Shown: one piece after another, positions 10,322 to 19,571 of the stretch
How positions within the stretch are numbered: position 1 is the first letter of the stretch
Layout of the letters: each line of letters begins with the position of its first letter
Program-made: the position numbers and the translations under genes
Assembly: GCA_018223185.1 (NCBI GenBank)
Contig: JAAEYW010000008.1
Location: 62,001-126,000 of the forward strand
Direction of reading: 5' to 3'
DNA length: 64,000 nucleotides
Origin: Oceanospirillales bacterium
GTDB lineage: Bacteria > Pseudomonadota > Gammaproteobacteria > Pseudomonadales > Balneatricaceae
Notes under the pieces: generated by a model
What the model saw: the letters and a program-made list of their open reading frames with translations, nothing else
Told to the model about the DNA's origin: nothing
The model's database searches: none

Positions 10322-10623
10322 GGCTCTTCGCGTGTTATGGGGAAGGATATAGAAATATCGATATCTTCATGGTTAAGCCCGGTTAGCGAGCTCTCCAGGC
10401 AAGAACCCCTGCAGAGCGATCTTTCATTGGGGATACCCTATCGTTGCAGGACGTCGCGCCAAAACCAACTGGCGGAGGTCTGAACGCTTGACGCTAAAAA
10501 GCGTTTTACCATAGCCCCCTGGGTACTGTGGTGAGTCTGTTTTAGATTCTAAGGGCCCCTGCAATATATAGCTCCACGACTATCTACCACGATGGAATCC
10601 TTTCCTGGTAAAGCGCGAAGGGC
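10322..10623. mobile_element. MITE-like non-autonomous element, copy 1 (ISL3-like ends suspected)
   Basis: Left end GGCTCTTCGCGTGTTATGGGGAAGGAT; right end reverse complement GCCCTTCGCGCTTTACCAGGAAAGGAT; 8 bp TTTTTTAT directly flanks both sides (10314-10321, 10624-10631). Confidence 0.75.
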
Positions 10624-11017
10624 TTTTTTATTATCTGTGTGTGGGTTTAACCGTGTTAATTAAACATCTATGGCCTAAGCTGGTTAGGTTAGAACAACCT
10701 GATTAGGTTGCTGAACCACGGGCACTATTCACAAAGGGCACTCTTCGCGTCTGAACACAGAACTGAATAGAGATTTATCTGTATTACAACAGTTTAATTG
10801 TTTCGCAGGCCGGGAAGAAGACAGCTGAAACTGACTGTCACAGTGTTTGTAACTGAATCGCCCTTTGTCATTGATCAGTTTCACAGAGAACCCCACAGCT
10901 AAGTCGCTGCGGCAGCAAAATGCGCCAAACAGACTACCCGATATTTACCAGGCAGGTTATGGCTTGGTTTACGATCCGGCAGGCATACATTTAGCCGATA
11001 AATAAAGGTAAATCCGC

Positions 11018-11404
11018 ATGCGAATAGCTAAAGACGATATTGATGTAAAGATGGAGATCCCAGGGGCTGTGATTCGTCAGCAAACTGAATTTGGCGACGC
11101 CACCGGGCTTGGGAAAATCAGTGGTGAGTACTTCAGTCTGTCGGCCGGTGTCGATACTACGCCGCTTTTTCTGGGGCTGGATGGTGATATGTGTCAGTGT
11201 CCACACTGGGGTTTTGTGATTAACGGCGAGCTGACCACCACTGACGCCAGTGGTAAACAGGAAACCGTCAGCGCTAACGATCTGTTTTACTGGCCGCCGG
11301 GTCACAATGTAAAAGTCACCGCCGACGCCGAGATTGTTATGTTCAGCCCTCAGAATCAGCACAGTCATGTGATCAGCCATATGATAGATAAAGTAAGTGC
11401 CTGA
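11018..11404 (+). CDS. Cupin-domain protein
   Basis: 128 aa with a small beta-barrel pattern (CQCPHWGFVINGELT...YWPPGHNVKV). Confidence 0.6.
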   Translation: MRIAKDDIDVKMEIPGAVIRQQTEFGDATGLGKISGEYFSLSAGVDTTPLFLGLDGDMCQCPHWGFVINGELTTTDASGKQETVSANDLFYWPPGHNVKVTADAEIVMFSPQNQHSHVISHMIDKVSA

Positions 11405-11656
11405 ACATGAAGGTTTAAACCGGTCTGATTGAGAGTTATCGGAAGCGCCCTGTATCTATTATGGGGTGCATTTCTATCAATAGTTTGAGCGGTTTGAAGG
11501 GGAGATGCTGAGATCGAACAACCTGCTGAATTAGCCAGTGATAGCGTTAACGGCTCAGAATAATTGATTTTCAATAAGTCTTATCTGCACCGATCGGGTA
11601 GGAGATTTAAATACCGGTCTGTGTTTGTTACTTCAATCCTCTTTTCCGATTTGTCT

Positions 11657-11728
11657 TTTCTATTCAGATCAAAGTTTCTATTTAGGTAACAGTTTCTATT
11701 CAGGTCACAGTGTCTATCCAGGCCTGCG
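11657..11728. repeat. 18-bp degenerate tandem repeat x4
   Basis: TTTCTATTCAGATCAAAG / TTTCTATTTAGGTAACAG / TTTCTATTCAGGTCACAG / TGTCTATCCAGGCCTGCG. Confidence 0.85.
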
Positions 11729-11809
11729 CTTCCATCAGGTTATCGCTGTTAAGTGGTGGTATCGATTGAAGCGCGACAGGTCGTTATATCGCTTCTATAC
11801 GCTTTTTTT

Positions 11810-12147
11810 GGTTCTTCGCGGGTTATGGGGAAGGATATAGAAACATCGATATCTTCATTGTTAAGCCCGTTTGGCGAGCTCTCCAGGCAAGAACCCTGCA
11901 GAGCAATCTTTCATTGGGGATACCCTATCGTTGCAGGACCCCACGCCAAAACCAACTGGCGGAGGTCTAAAAAAATCGTTTACCACAGAGTGCACAGAGG
12001 ACACGGAGAAGCACAATTAATCAGGTTTCTCTGTGCTCTCCGTGTCCTCTGCGGTGAGTCTGTTTTAGATTCTAAGGGCCCCTGCAATATATAGCTCCAC
12101 TACTATCTACCACGATGGAATCCTTTCCCGGTAAAACGCGATGAACC
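11810..12147. mobile_element. MITE-like non-autonomous element, copy 2, same orientation as copy 1
   Basis: GGTTCTTCGCGGGTTATGGGGAAGGATATAG left end; reverse complement of right end GGTTCATCGCGTTTTACCGGGAAAGGATTCC; flanked by T7 and T9. Confidence 0.75.
11982..12055. repeat. Imperfect palindrome inside MITE-like copy 2 (accacagag...ctctgcggt class)
   Basis: ACCACAGAGtgcacagAGGACACGGAGaAGCACA ... TTCTCTGTGCTCTCCGTGTCCTCTGCGGT. Confidence 0.8.
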
Positions 12148-12415
12148 TTTTTTTTTGTACCCGGGCTACCCGTCAGGTGACATAGTTATTGTGTTGGCTG
12201 TTATGGTGCATGCAAACTGTTTTACCTGCCATTATCTCTGGAATTCAGGGTGGGGCAGGCTGATGTTACTGTTTATGTACATCTGTATTATTCGGATATG
12301 ACTGTTGCAGTTCTGAAAGGCTGACGGCCCGGCATGATTTAACCGGCACAAATGGAGTAAAGAGATCCGTTCTGATATATAGTTTTTCATGCTGTTTTTA
12401 ATACAAGGGCTGGTT

Positions 12416-12697
12416 ATGAATCTGGATAAAGCAAGAAAGCGTATCGAAAAACACGTTAAAAAGGGATTCAGGGGTTATCCGCTGATTTCACTGAGCTATT
12501 CAGGGGAGGCCGCAGATTGCGCCACCCGGGTTGTAATTCAGTTTGTTGTTGAGGAGGGAGCACAGCCTCAGGAACAGTCGTTTACTGCCAAAACCGATGT
12601 CAGAAAGGATGAGGTTATCCAGACAACGTTGTTAAAAATCATCGAGCGGGCAGAGGCGCATACCGTTACTGAAACAGAGGCTGTTGAGCTTATATAG
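12416..12697 (+). CDS. Hypothetical protein
   Basis: MNLDKARKRIEKHVKKGFRGYPLISLSY...; no family recognised. Confidence 0.6.
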   Translation: MNLDKARKRIEKHVKKGFRGYPLISLSYSGEAADCATRVVIQFVVEEGAQPQEQSFTAKTDVRKDEVIQTTLLKIIERAEAHTVTETEAVELI

Positions 12698-12734
12698 TTT
12701 TGCTCGTGACCTGCCTCGAAAATTATGAAAAAGG

Positions 12735-13289
12735 ATGTCTGGCATGACAGGAACCTATCTTCAGCCAACACTGACAGGAAAAATGATAACGCTTCGTCCA
12801 CTGTTGGCAGAGGATTTTGATGCGTTGTATGAGGCTGCTTCCGATCCTGTCATATGGGCAATGCATCCCGACTCGCAGCGCTACGAGCGTGATATTTTTG
12901 AGCAACGTTTTTTTAACGGCGCAATTAGTAGTGGCGGTGCTCTGGCTGTTGTCGATAATCGCTCAGGTAGAGTGATCGGTTCATCCCGCTATTATGACTG
13001 GAACCCTGAGTTGCGTGAAATTGCGATAGGCTTTACCTTTATTGAACAGGCCTGCTGGGGAAAAGGGGTCAATGCCGAGATGAAAGCGCTGATGCTGAAC
13101 CATATTTTTGATTATGCTGATACTGTCTGGTTTCATATTGCTGAGGAGAATATCAGATCTGTCAGAGCAGTTGAAAAACTTGGCGCAGACTACTCGCATA
13201 AAGAGGATAAAGCGGTTGAAGACAAGCCATTTGTGCAGCTGTATTACACGCTGACACTACCGGCATATCGCGAGGCGTGTGGGGCGTAA
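12735..13289 (+). CDS. GNAT family N-acetyltransferase (RimJ/RimL type)
   Basis: ITLRPLLAEDFDALYEAASD...GKGVNAEMKALMLNHIF...NIRSVRAVEKLGA. Confidence 0.88.
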   Translation: MSGMTGTYLQPTLTGKMITLRPLLAEDFDALYEAASDPVIWAMHPDSQRYERDIFEQRFFNGAISSGGALAVVDNRSGRVIGSSRYYDWNPELREIAIGFTFIEQACWGKGVNAEMKALMLNHIFDYADTVWFHIAEENIRSVRAVEKLGADYSHKEDKAVEDKPFVQLYYTLTLPAYREACGA

Positions 13290-13327
13290 GCGATGTTTAT
13301 TAATTGATGACAAAGAGGGCGAACAGT

Positions 13328-13735
13328 ATGACCTATCCAATAGAAGGTTCTTGCCAGTGTGGCGGGGTAAAGTATCGGCTTTTAAAAGAGCCCATGATGG
13401 TGATTGCTTGCCATTGTAAAGAGTGCCAGAAGCTCTCGACCAGCGCCTTCAGTATCACGGCGATGGTGAATGCCTCTGATGTCGAATTTGAAGGTGAGAT
13501 GGCAGAATGGAGCCGCTTAGCGGATAGTGGAAATACCAGCGCTGCTAAATTCTGCCCGACCTGCGGTAACCGCATCTACCATTTTAATCCTGCTGAGCCT
13601 GACAAAATTAAGCTCAAGCCATCCAATCTTTCCGATACCAGTATTATCAAACCTACTGCTCATGTCTGGGTGAGTGAAAAACAGGACTGGTTCACCATAC
13701 CGGAAGGTGTAAAAGTGTTCGATAAACAGCCATAA
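13328..13735 (+). CDS. GFA / CENP-V-like domain protein
   Basis: GSCQCGGVKYRL; CHCKECQKLSTSAFS; FCPTCGNRIYH. Confidence 0.9.
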   Translation: MTYPIEGSCQCGGVKYRLLKEPMMVIACHCKECQKLSTSAFSITAMVNASDVEFEGEMAEWSRLADSGNTSAAKFCPTCGNRIYHFNPAEPDKIKLKPSNLSDTSIIKPTAHVWVSEKQDWFTIPEGVKVFDKQP

Positions 13736-13763
13736 GACGCTAATTAAGCGCAGAGGGTAATAA

Positions 13764-13795
13764 CGCGACTATCTGAGACCGCGCCTATCTGAGAC
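13764..13795. repeat. 16-bp tandem duplication
   Basis: CGCGACTATCTGAGAC CGCGCCTATCTGAGAC, one mismatch. Confidence 0.9.
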
Positions 13796-13960
13796 TGCTC
13801 CAGTCGATGGATTCGTTCTGCTGATTGAACTCTTTATACCGCTGTAAAATTTCCGGTCTCCCTGATGGGAGACCGGATTAGTAAATGATAAATACTTGTT
13901 CAGACCTCGTGAGTTAATACCCCCGCGAAACCGGAACTGGCATTCAGCCCCGGCATTTGT

Positions 13961-16372
13961 CTACCAGTGACCATAGCGGTTCATGTCATACACTCCGGCT
14001 TCCAGAGGGTTCGTCAACTGCATATAGTCTCTGAAACTGTGAAATACCTGCCAGAACTGCGGACTCATCCGCCCAACCCCCCAGCGTTCTACAAACCGGT
14101 TGAATGATCTGTCGGAATCGACATTCTCAAACGATGTCACAAACTCATCCAGCTGTGACTGGTTAAGCTGAAAAATCAGGTTGGGATAGCTGCCAACCGG
14201 CTCTGGCAAGATAGTCAGGCTATCAAGATCCTCCTGATAACGTAACGATTCCCCTAACAGAAAGGCGACGCTGCTATGGCGACGGTTACGAAGCAGGGTG
14301 TAAACCTGAAATTTTTCACCAGACGCCTGGCCTTCTGAGTTTTCATCCAGGTTGATACGAACAAAACTGACCTCAGGGAGCCACTTTATTGCCGCTAATG
14401 CTGATGCCGATTTGGCGGCAATTTTTTTAAGTGCGAGGCTGGAACGCTTTTCGGGAGATAAGCCTTTCTGGTCATTGCAGGTGTTGCAGCGGTGTATGAT
14501 GTCTGTGCCGGTCAGGGCTGGATACCGGTTTAGCAGTGTCTGTAATAGTTCCTCTTTGGGCTGTTGGCCGGAGAAGGAAATATTGGTGGGCGTTTTTGTA
14601 TCCAGATTGTGGTAAGTGATTTTTGCCTTAATTTTTGCCGAGGACTGATACCAGTCTGCGTATATTGCCTGCCGTGATGCCGCGGGCATAAAACGCAGAA
14701 AGTTGGTTTCAGAGCCATTTCTGATCAGATCGAAATAGAGACGGGTCTGTGCCTGGTGGGAAACGCTGCCAAACACGTCGAAGTTAACGACCAGTTCGTA
14801 ATAGGTTCTTTCCAATAGAGGGTAGCCCATAACCCAGGCGGTAAGGGGAATCTCTCCTTGCCAGCCGCTGGTCACGGATGCGCTGTTGTGATGTCGGAAG
14901 ACCGTTAAAAAGGCGTTATTATTGTTTCCATCTCCGTCCCAGATCTGATCCAGTGCTGCGCCGGATGGGTATGCCTGCTTATAAGCTTTCTGACGCATAT
15001 CCAGATACATGTTTCGCCTATTATTATAGGTGTACCACTGACTGCCGAAATCCAGCAGCGAGCTCCTTTCACCAGGCAAGCCCAAATAGTCGTTCACCGA
15101 TGACTGATACTGTGGATTGTTGCTATAGAGTTCAGAAACCGGGGATTCAAACATCACCCAGAACTGGTCGCGGATGACGTTCGTAGCGATCTGCCCTCGG
15201 CAGACAGGTCCGCGGATAAAGTTTCTGACAAAGAAACGGGCATCATCCAGCAAAAAGCGGTATCGGAGTTTTGCCGGAATCGCAGCAAAGGTGATAAAGG
15301 GGTTAGATCTGTCATGATAACCATAGCCGGGGAGTGTTTCTGCCTTCCAGCCGGAACTGTAGAACAGCTGCTGATAGCGCTTAAGCCTTTCTGAGTCAAA
15401 ACGGTAGGTTATATGGGTTTTGTGTACGATGGTGCCGGGTAAGGGGGCCAGCCGGTAATAAAATAGCTTATGAGGATCATCATTGGGCCGGACGGTCGGC
15501 ACAATTTCAGGCGCTTCTCCCGGCGGGGTATAGGACCGAATAAGCTGATAAAACCGGGGGGCTGTGTTGCCTGAGTCGTCGGGGTGGCTGACGCTGTTCA
15601 GATACAGATGTCCCAGAAACAGATGTTCGTAGAGGTAACGGGATAGCAGTTTTGAGCGTTTATCACTCTGATTTAACCAGGCCTCCCAACGACTGATCAT
15701 CAACTGATCCTCGTCACTGATGACGACCGGTTGAGAGTCGATCTCAGCGCCCTGTTCGAGCCAGGTGGACAGAGTTTTATATTCATTTTTATTCAGACCT
15801 GAAACCGCCAGCGGCATTCCTCCGTGGGGGAATTTGTCGGCATAGTCATCAAACTCTCCCGGTGCCGGGCAGTAGTTGATACGATCAAACCCCAGCTGAA
15901 TATCGTCCGGCACCCGGGTATTTTCCGGTAACGGGTTATTCTGGCCCAGATCCAGCATCCGTTGCATCAGCGGTGGTGTAGATGTATCCCCTTTCTGGCT
16001 GTACTCCGAGAGTACTGAATAGAAGCCTTTTTTGTACCACTCCCCGGGTGTCTGGGCATCAATATAGAGACGGGTAGGCGGTGTATCCTGGAGTCTGCCG
16101 CCGTCGTAGACGCGAAGTTTTGAGGCGCCGCGATCAATACCCTGGAATGACTCCATTTTCAGCTGGCAAGGCGCATCGTAACACGAATGGCATGCAAGGC
16201 ATTTGGTCTCCAGTATGGGGTTGATGTTTTTCGAAAAACTATAGGTCTGAGTCTCTGAAATTACCCGAGGCTTTACCTGTTTCTCCTGTTGCTGATTAGC
16301 GGGAAACAGAAAGATGCTGCTTATGAAAAGAATAACGATCGCGTAGGTGCTTCCCCGGACTAATTTTTTCAT
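13961..16372 (-). CDS. cti: Fatty acid cis/trans isomerase
   Basis: 803 aa; N-terminal signal; haem-type CLACHSC motif (ILETKCLACHSCYDAPCQLKMESFQG); overall CTI pattern. Confidence 0.9.
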   Translation of the reverse strand: MKKLVRGSTYAIVILFISSIFLFPANQQQEKQVKPRVISETQTYSFSKNINPILETKCLACHSCYDAPCQLKMESFQGIDRGASKLRVYDGGRLQDTPPTRLYIDAQTPGEWYKKGFYSVLSEYSQKGDTSTPPLMQRMLDLGQNNPLPENTRVPDDIQLGFDRINYCPAPGEFDDYADKFPHGGMPLAVSGLNKNEYKTLSTWLEQGAEIDSQPVVISDEDQLMISRWEAWLNQSDKRSKLLSRYLYEHLFLGHLYLNSVSHPDDSGNTAPRFYQLIRSYTPPGEAPEIVPTVRPNDDPHKLFYYRLAPLPGTIVHKTHITYRFDSERLKRYQQLFYSSGWKAETLPGYGYHDRSNPFITFAAIPAKLRYRFLLDDARFFVRNFIRGPVCRGQIATNVIRDQFWVMFESPVSELYSNNPQYQSSVNDYLGLPGERSSLLDFGSQWYTYNNRRNMYLDMRQKAYKQAYPSGAALDQIWDGDGNNNNAFLTVFRHHNSASVTSGWQGEIPLTAWVMGYPLLERTYYELVVNFDVFGSVSHQAQTRLYFDLIRNGSETNFLRFMPAASRQAIYADWYQSSAKIKAKITYHNLDTKTPTNISFSGQQPKEELLQTLLNRYPALTGTDIIHRCNTCNDQKGLSPEKRSSLALKKIAAKSASALAAIKWLPEVSFVRINLDENSEGQASGEKFQVYTLLRNRRHSSVAFLLGESLRYQEDLDSLTILPEPVGSYPNLIFQLNQSQLDEFVTSFENVDSDRSFNRFVERWGVGRMSPQFWQVFHSFRDYMQLTNPLEAGVYDMNRYGHW

Positions 16373-16598
16373 CTGCTGCTTTATGCCACTCTGATGGAAG
16401 AGGAAGATTAATAAATACGTTTATTAATCTGTCAGGTTATCATGACGCACAGCTTTTCTGCTAAGTAATGAGCCCCAATCTGGCCACTAAAACGGGTTTT
16501 GGCGGTATATTGCGCTTGAAATGATAGGGCCTGTACTGACATATTAAGGAAGATCTTTGTTGCAAAGGCTTTCAACGCTAAATGATACCGGTGTAAGA

Positions 16599-16643
16599 CA
16601 TTCAGAGACAAGCCATTAAGAGATAAGCCATTCAGGGAAAAGT
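16599..16643. repeat. 15-bp tandem repeat x3
   Basis: CATTCAGAGACAAGC / CATTAAGAGATAAGC / CATTCAGGGAAAAGT. Confidence 0.85.
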
Positions 16644-16663
16644 CGGGCGCGTTCAGGAGTTGT

Positions 16664-17587
16664 ATGAGTCATAACCATCGTCATAACCACAGTCATCAGG
16701 TCACAAATTACAACTGCGCATTTGCGATTGGTATCGCCCTGAATCTCATATTTGTTGTGATTGAAGTGATGTATGGGGCGTTATCAGAATCCCTTGCGCT
16801 GATTGCTGACGCAGGACATAACCTGAGTGATGTTTTTAGTCTGGTGCTTGCCTGGGGCGCAAGTTATCTGGCTAAAAAAGCCGCCACCGAAAAAAGGACC
16901 TATGGTTTACGTAAAGCTACCGTTATGGCCTCTCTCGGCAGTGCTATTCTGTTGCTGATTGCGCTGGGCGGGATCGCCTGGGAAGCGATTAATCGTGTGT
17001 CCGATCCTGCGCCTGTAGAGGGGATGACAGTGATAGTGGTAGCGTCCATCGGCGTCGTTATTAATACACTGACTGCGCTGCTGTTTTTTAGCGGTCAGAA
17101 GGATGATCTGAATATCAAGGGCGCCTTCCTGCATATGGCCGCTGATGCTGTGGTCTCGCTTGGTGTGGTCGTTGCAGGTCTGTTTATTATGTTTAAAGGA
17201 TGGTTGTGGATCGATCCGGTGATCAGTCTGGTGATCGTAGCTGTCATTCTGGCCGGAACCCTCGGTTTACTGAAAGACTCCATGAACTATGCACTGGATG
17301 CGGTGCCGGACGGGATTGATATCCCTGAGCTGAAGCAATACTTTTCCGGTCTGGAGTCAGTGGAACGTATCCACGATCTGCATGTCTGGCCATTAAGTAC
17401 CACTGAGATCGCACTGACAGTCCACCTCGTGGTCAATACTAATGAACTGGATAACCGCTTTCTGCGTGATCAGCAGCAACACCTTCATGATCATTATGGT
17501 ATAGCGCATGCCACCCTCCAGATTGAATCGTCCACAGATGAGCAGAGGTGTATGCTGGATAACGTGAAGCCACAAAAGCATGCATGA
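16664..17587 (+). CDS. Cation diffusion facilitator (Zn/Co/Cd efflux)
   Basis: His-rich N-terminus; LIADAGHNLSDV; HMAADAVVSLGVV; HDLHVWPLS. Confidence 0.92.
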   Translation: MSHNHRHNHSHQVTNYNCAFAIGIALNLIFVVIEVMYGALSESLALIADAGHNLSDVFSLVLAWGASYLAKKAATEKRTYGLRKATVMASLGSAILLLIALGGIAWEAINRVSDPAPVEGMTVIVVASIGVVINTLTALLFFSGQKDDLNIKGAFLHMAADAVVSLGVVVAGLFIMFKGWLWIDPVISLVIVAVILAGTLGLLKDSMNYALDAVPDGIDIPELKQYFSGLESVERIHDLHVWPLSTTEIALTVHLVVNTNELDNRFLRDQQQHLHDHYGIAHATLQIESSTDEQRCMLDNVKPQKHA

Positions 17588-17596
17588 ATATTTCGT

Positions 17597-18208
17597 TTAT
17601 ACGGAAGAGTATATGGTGTTCAGCTGAGTATCATTAATCTGACTTGCCGGAGTAAGTGTCTGACGTTTCCAGGGAATAAACCCCAGAAACCAGCAGCGCC
17701 AGAAACCTACCGATGCCTGAGGATTTTCTTCCAGTAACTGCTCGAGTGTCTGTGCTTTGCCCAACTCAATGCCTAAAGCATCTTTATACACCAGATGCAC
17801 AAACTTAGAGCAGAACTGACGCTCAGAATTGAAATCGAATCCCAGATGATACAGCGTGGTAGAGAGTGTTGCGGACAGCGTGTCTGCAGATCGTTTTAGC
17901 CGGTCAACCTCTGTAACAGAGAGAGGTTGTTTCAGCCGGCGCACCATTGCTTCGCCATTACAGGTTCGGCTGAGGAATTTACGTAACGGGGTTGTACTAA
18001 CGAACGGAACCTTACTTTCTATCACCATCCACTGATTATTGTCCTTTACAACAAAGCCAACATGGGAGCACCAGCTCCCCGTGCCCCTGGCAACCTGTTT
18101 ATACAGGAAGGCATCTATAGAGATAAACAGAATATCGCCTTCCTGAAGCGTGGCGGAGACCTGTTCTACGAGGCGGTTAAGGTTAGTGTTTTTCATGTTC
18201 AGTTCCAT
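17597..18208 (-). CDS. YiiX/YebB-like NlpC/P60-type cysteine hydrolase
   Basis: GDILFISIDAF...SWCSHVGFVVK...FCSKFVHLVYKDALG. Confidence 0.75.
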   Translation of the reverse strand: MELNMKNTNLNRLVEQVSATLQEGDILFISIDAFLYKQVARGTGSWCSHVGFVVKDNNQWMVIESKVPFVSTTPLRKFLSRTCNGEAMVRRLKQPLSVTEVDRLKRSADTLSATLSTTLYHLGFDFNSERQFCSKFVHLVYKDALGIELGKAQTLEQLLEENPQASVGFWRCWFLGFIPWKRQTLTPASQINDTQLNTIYSSV

Positions 18209-18324
18209 CGTTAAGTTATTTGATGGAGTTGATTCTGATCACGTTGGGCGATGTTTTGAATCTGGAGAAAAAAGGTAGCATATATTGATACCTGTTGGCT
18301 CAGATAGTGAATTGATTGGTCGTA

Positions 18325-18355
18325 CTCATCCCTAAATCTCATCCCTAAATCTCAT
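18325..18355. repeat. 13-bp exact tandem repeat (~2.4 copies)
   Basis: CTCATCCCTAAAT x2 then CTCAT. Confidence 0.9.
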
Positions 18356-18360
18356 ACATA

Positions 18361-18390
18361 AAAGGCCGGTACAGAGCTGTACCGGCCTTT
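18361..18390 (-). terminator. Strong hairpin terminator of mmuM-like gene
   Basis: AAAGGCCGGTACAG-ag-CTGTACCGGCCTTT, perfect 14-bp stem. Confidence 0.85.
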
Positions 18391-18426
18391 CCTGAGGAAG
18401 GTTTAACCTGATAGAAGAAGGCTCTG

Positions 18427-19332
18427 TCAGGTCAGTGTTTCACTCAGTACCCGGATATGATCCGGTCCAATGCCGCAACAGCCGCCAATCAGATCAGCGC
18501 CGAGTTCTTTCCATTTTTGTGCCGACTGAAGATAGGTGACAGGCGTCAGATCAGCACGCAGTTCATCAAGCCCGTCATTGGCCGTGGCATTTTTCGGCTG
18601 AGGCGGGAATGCATTTGCATAGGCGCCAATTCTGATCGTTTTAGCGTAGTGAGCCAGCTCCTGCCTGGTCACTTCAATCGCTTCGGCAATGATCTCCGGC
18701 TGGCTGCAATTAAACAGGATCGCATCAACGCCTGCCTGAGCCATCGATTGAACCGCCGCAATCACGGTTTCACCAGAACGGAGTAGTGGCTGCTCTGTAG
18801 CTTCAGCGTCTTCAAGCGTGAAGGATACCCAGAACGGTTTGTGGTCAGTGTCGATGCGGTCAACCAATGCTTTGATTGCCAGAGATTCTGTAATCAGGCT
18901 CTGAGTTTCATTCAGCCATATATCGATATGGGGGTTAAGCGCAGTGATCAGGGGGATAGCAATCTCTTCAACCCGTTCAGGCTGATACAGATCTGCACGG
19001 TAGGAGCCAAACAGAGGTGCCACCGATCCGGCGACCAGCACATGATCTTTGCCTGTTTCATTAATGGCTTCACGGGCGACGATTGCCGATAGCTCGGCCA
19101 GCGCTGCGCCGCGTTCTTTAAAGCAGGCTTCACCGATATGAAAAGGTACCAGCGCGTAACTATTGGTGGTGATGATTTCAGAACCGGCAGCGATGTAAGC
19201 CTTGTGCACCTCTTTGACAATCTCGGGCGCTTCCATCATCGCCAGTGCTGACCATTCCGGTTGTTTAAATGGTGCACCCAGACGCTCAAGCTCTCTGCCC
19301 ATCCCGCCATCAAGTATTGTGACTTTTCTCAT
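18427..19332 (-). CDS. mmuM: Homocysteine S-methyltransferase family protein
   Basis: DGGMGRELERLG; NSYALVPFHIG; LFNCSQPE; GGCCGIGPDHI zinc-binding motif. Confidence 0.85.
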   Translation of the reverse strand: MRKVTILDGGMGRELERLGAPFKQPEWSALAMMEAPEIVKEVHKAYIAAGSEIITTNSYALVPFHIGEACFKERGAALAELSAIVAREAINETGKDHVLVAGSVAPLFGSYRADLYQPERVEEIAIPLITALNPHIDIWLNETQSLITESLAIKALVDRIDTDHKPFWVSFTLEDAEATEQPLLRSGETVIAAVQSMAQAGVDAILFNCSQPEIIAEAIEVTRQELAHYAKTIRIGAYANAFPPQPKNATANDGLDELRADLTPVTYLQSAQKWKELGADLIGGCCGIGPDHIRVLSETLT

Positions 19333-19571
19333 AGCACTTTTATCCAGTCAATTCAGAATTGGCGCAATTCTATCCTCACGGAAAAAGGATTCAAACAGGA
19401 TTAGCCTGATTCCCCCTGAATAATGCTAATTAGTTATTAGCCATTAAAAAAACAGACCCTAAGCCGCAGATAAGATGGCTACTCGATGCTTAAACTTTTG
19501 GCTATATTGGTTTAGCTGTTGGTTCCACGCCGTTCATGGTGCCATTTCAATCTATTATATGAGTCATATGA

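Noticed and set aside
11753-12094. ORF of 113 aa inside MITE-like copy 2
   Set aside because: Translation of a non-coding repeat element and its palindrome; no family features
10314-12156. Composite transposon formed by the two MITE-like copies
   Set aside because: Copies are direct, each has its own T-rich target duplication, and no transposase lies between them, so two independent insertions are more likely
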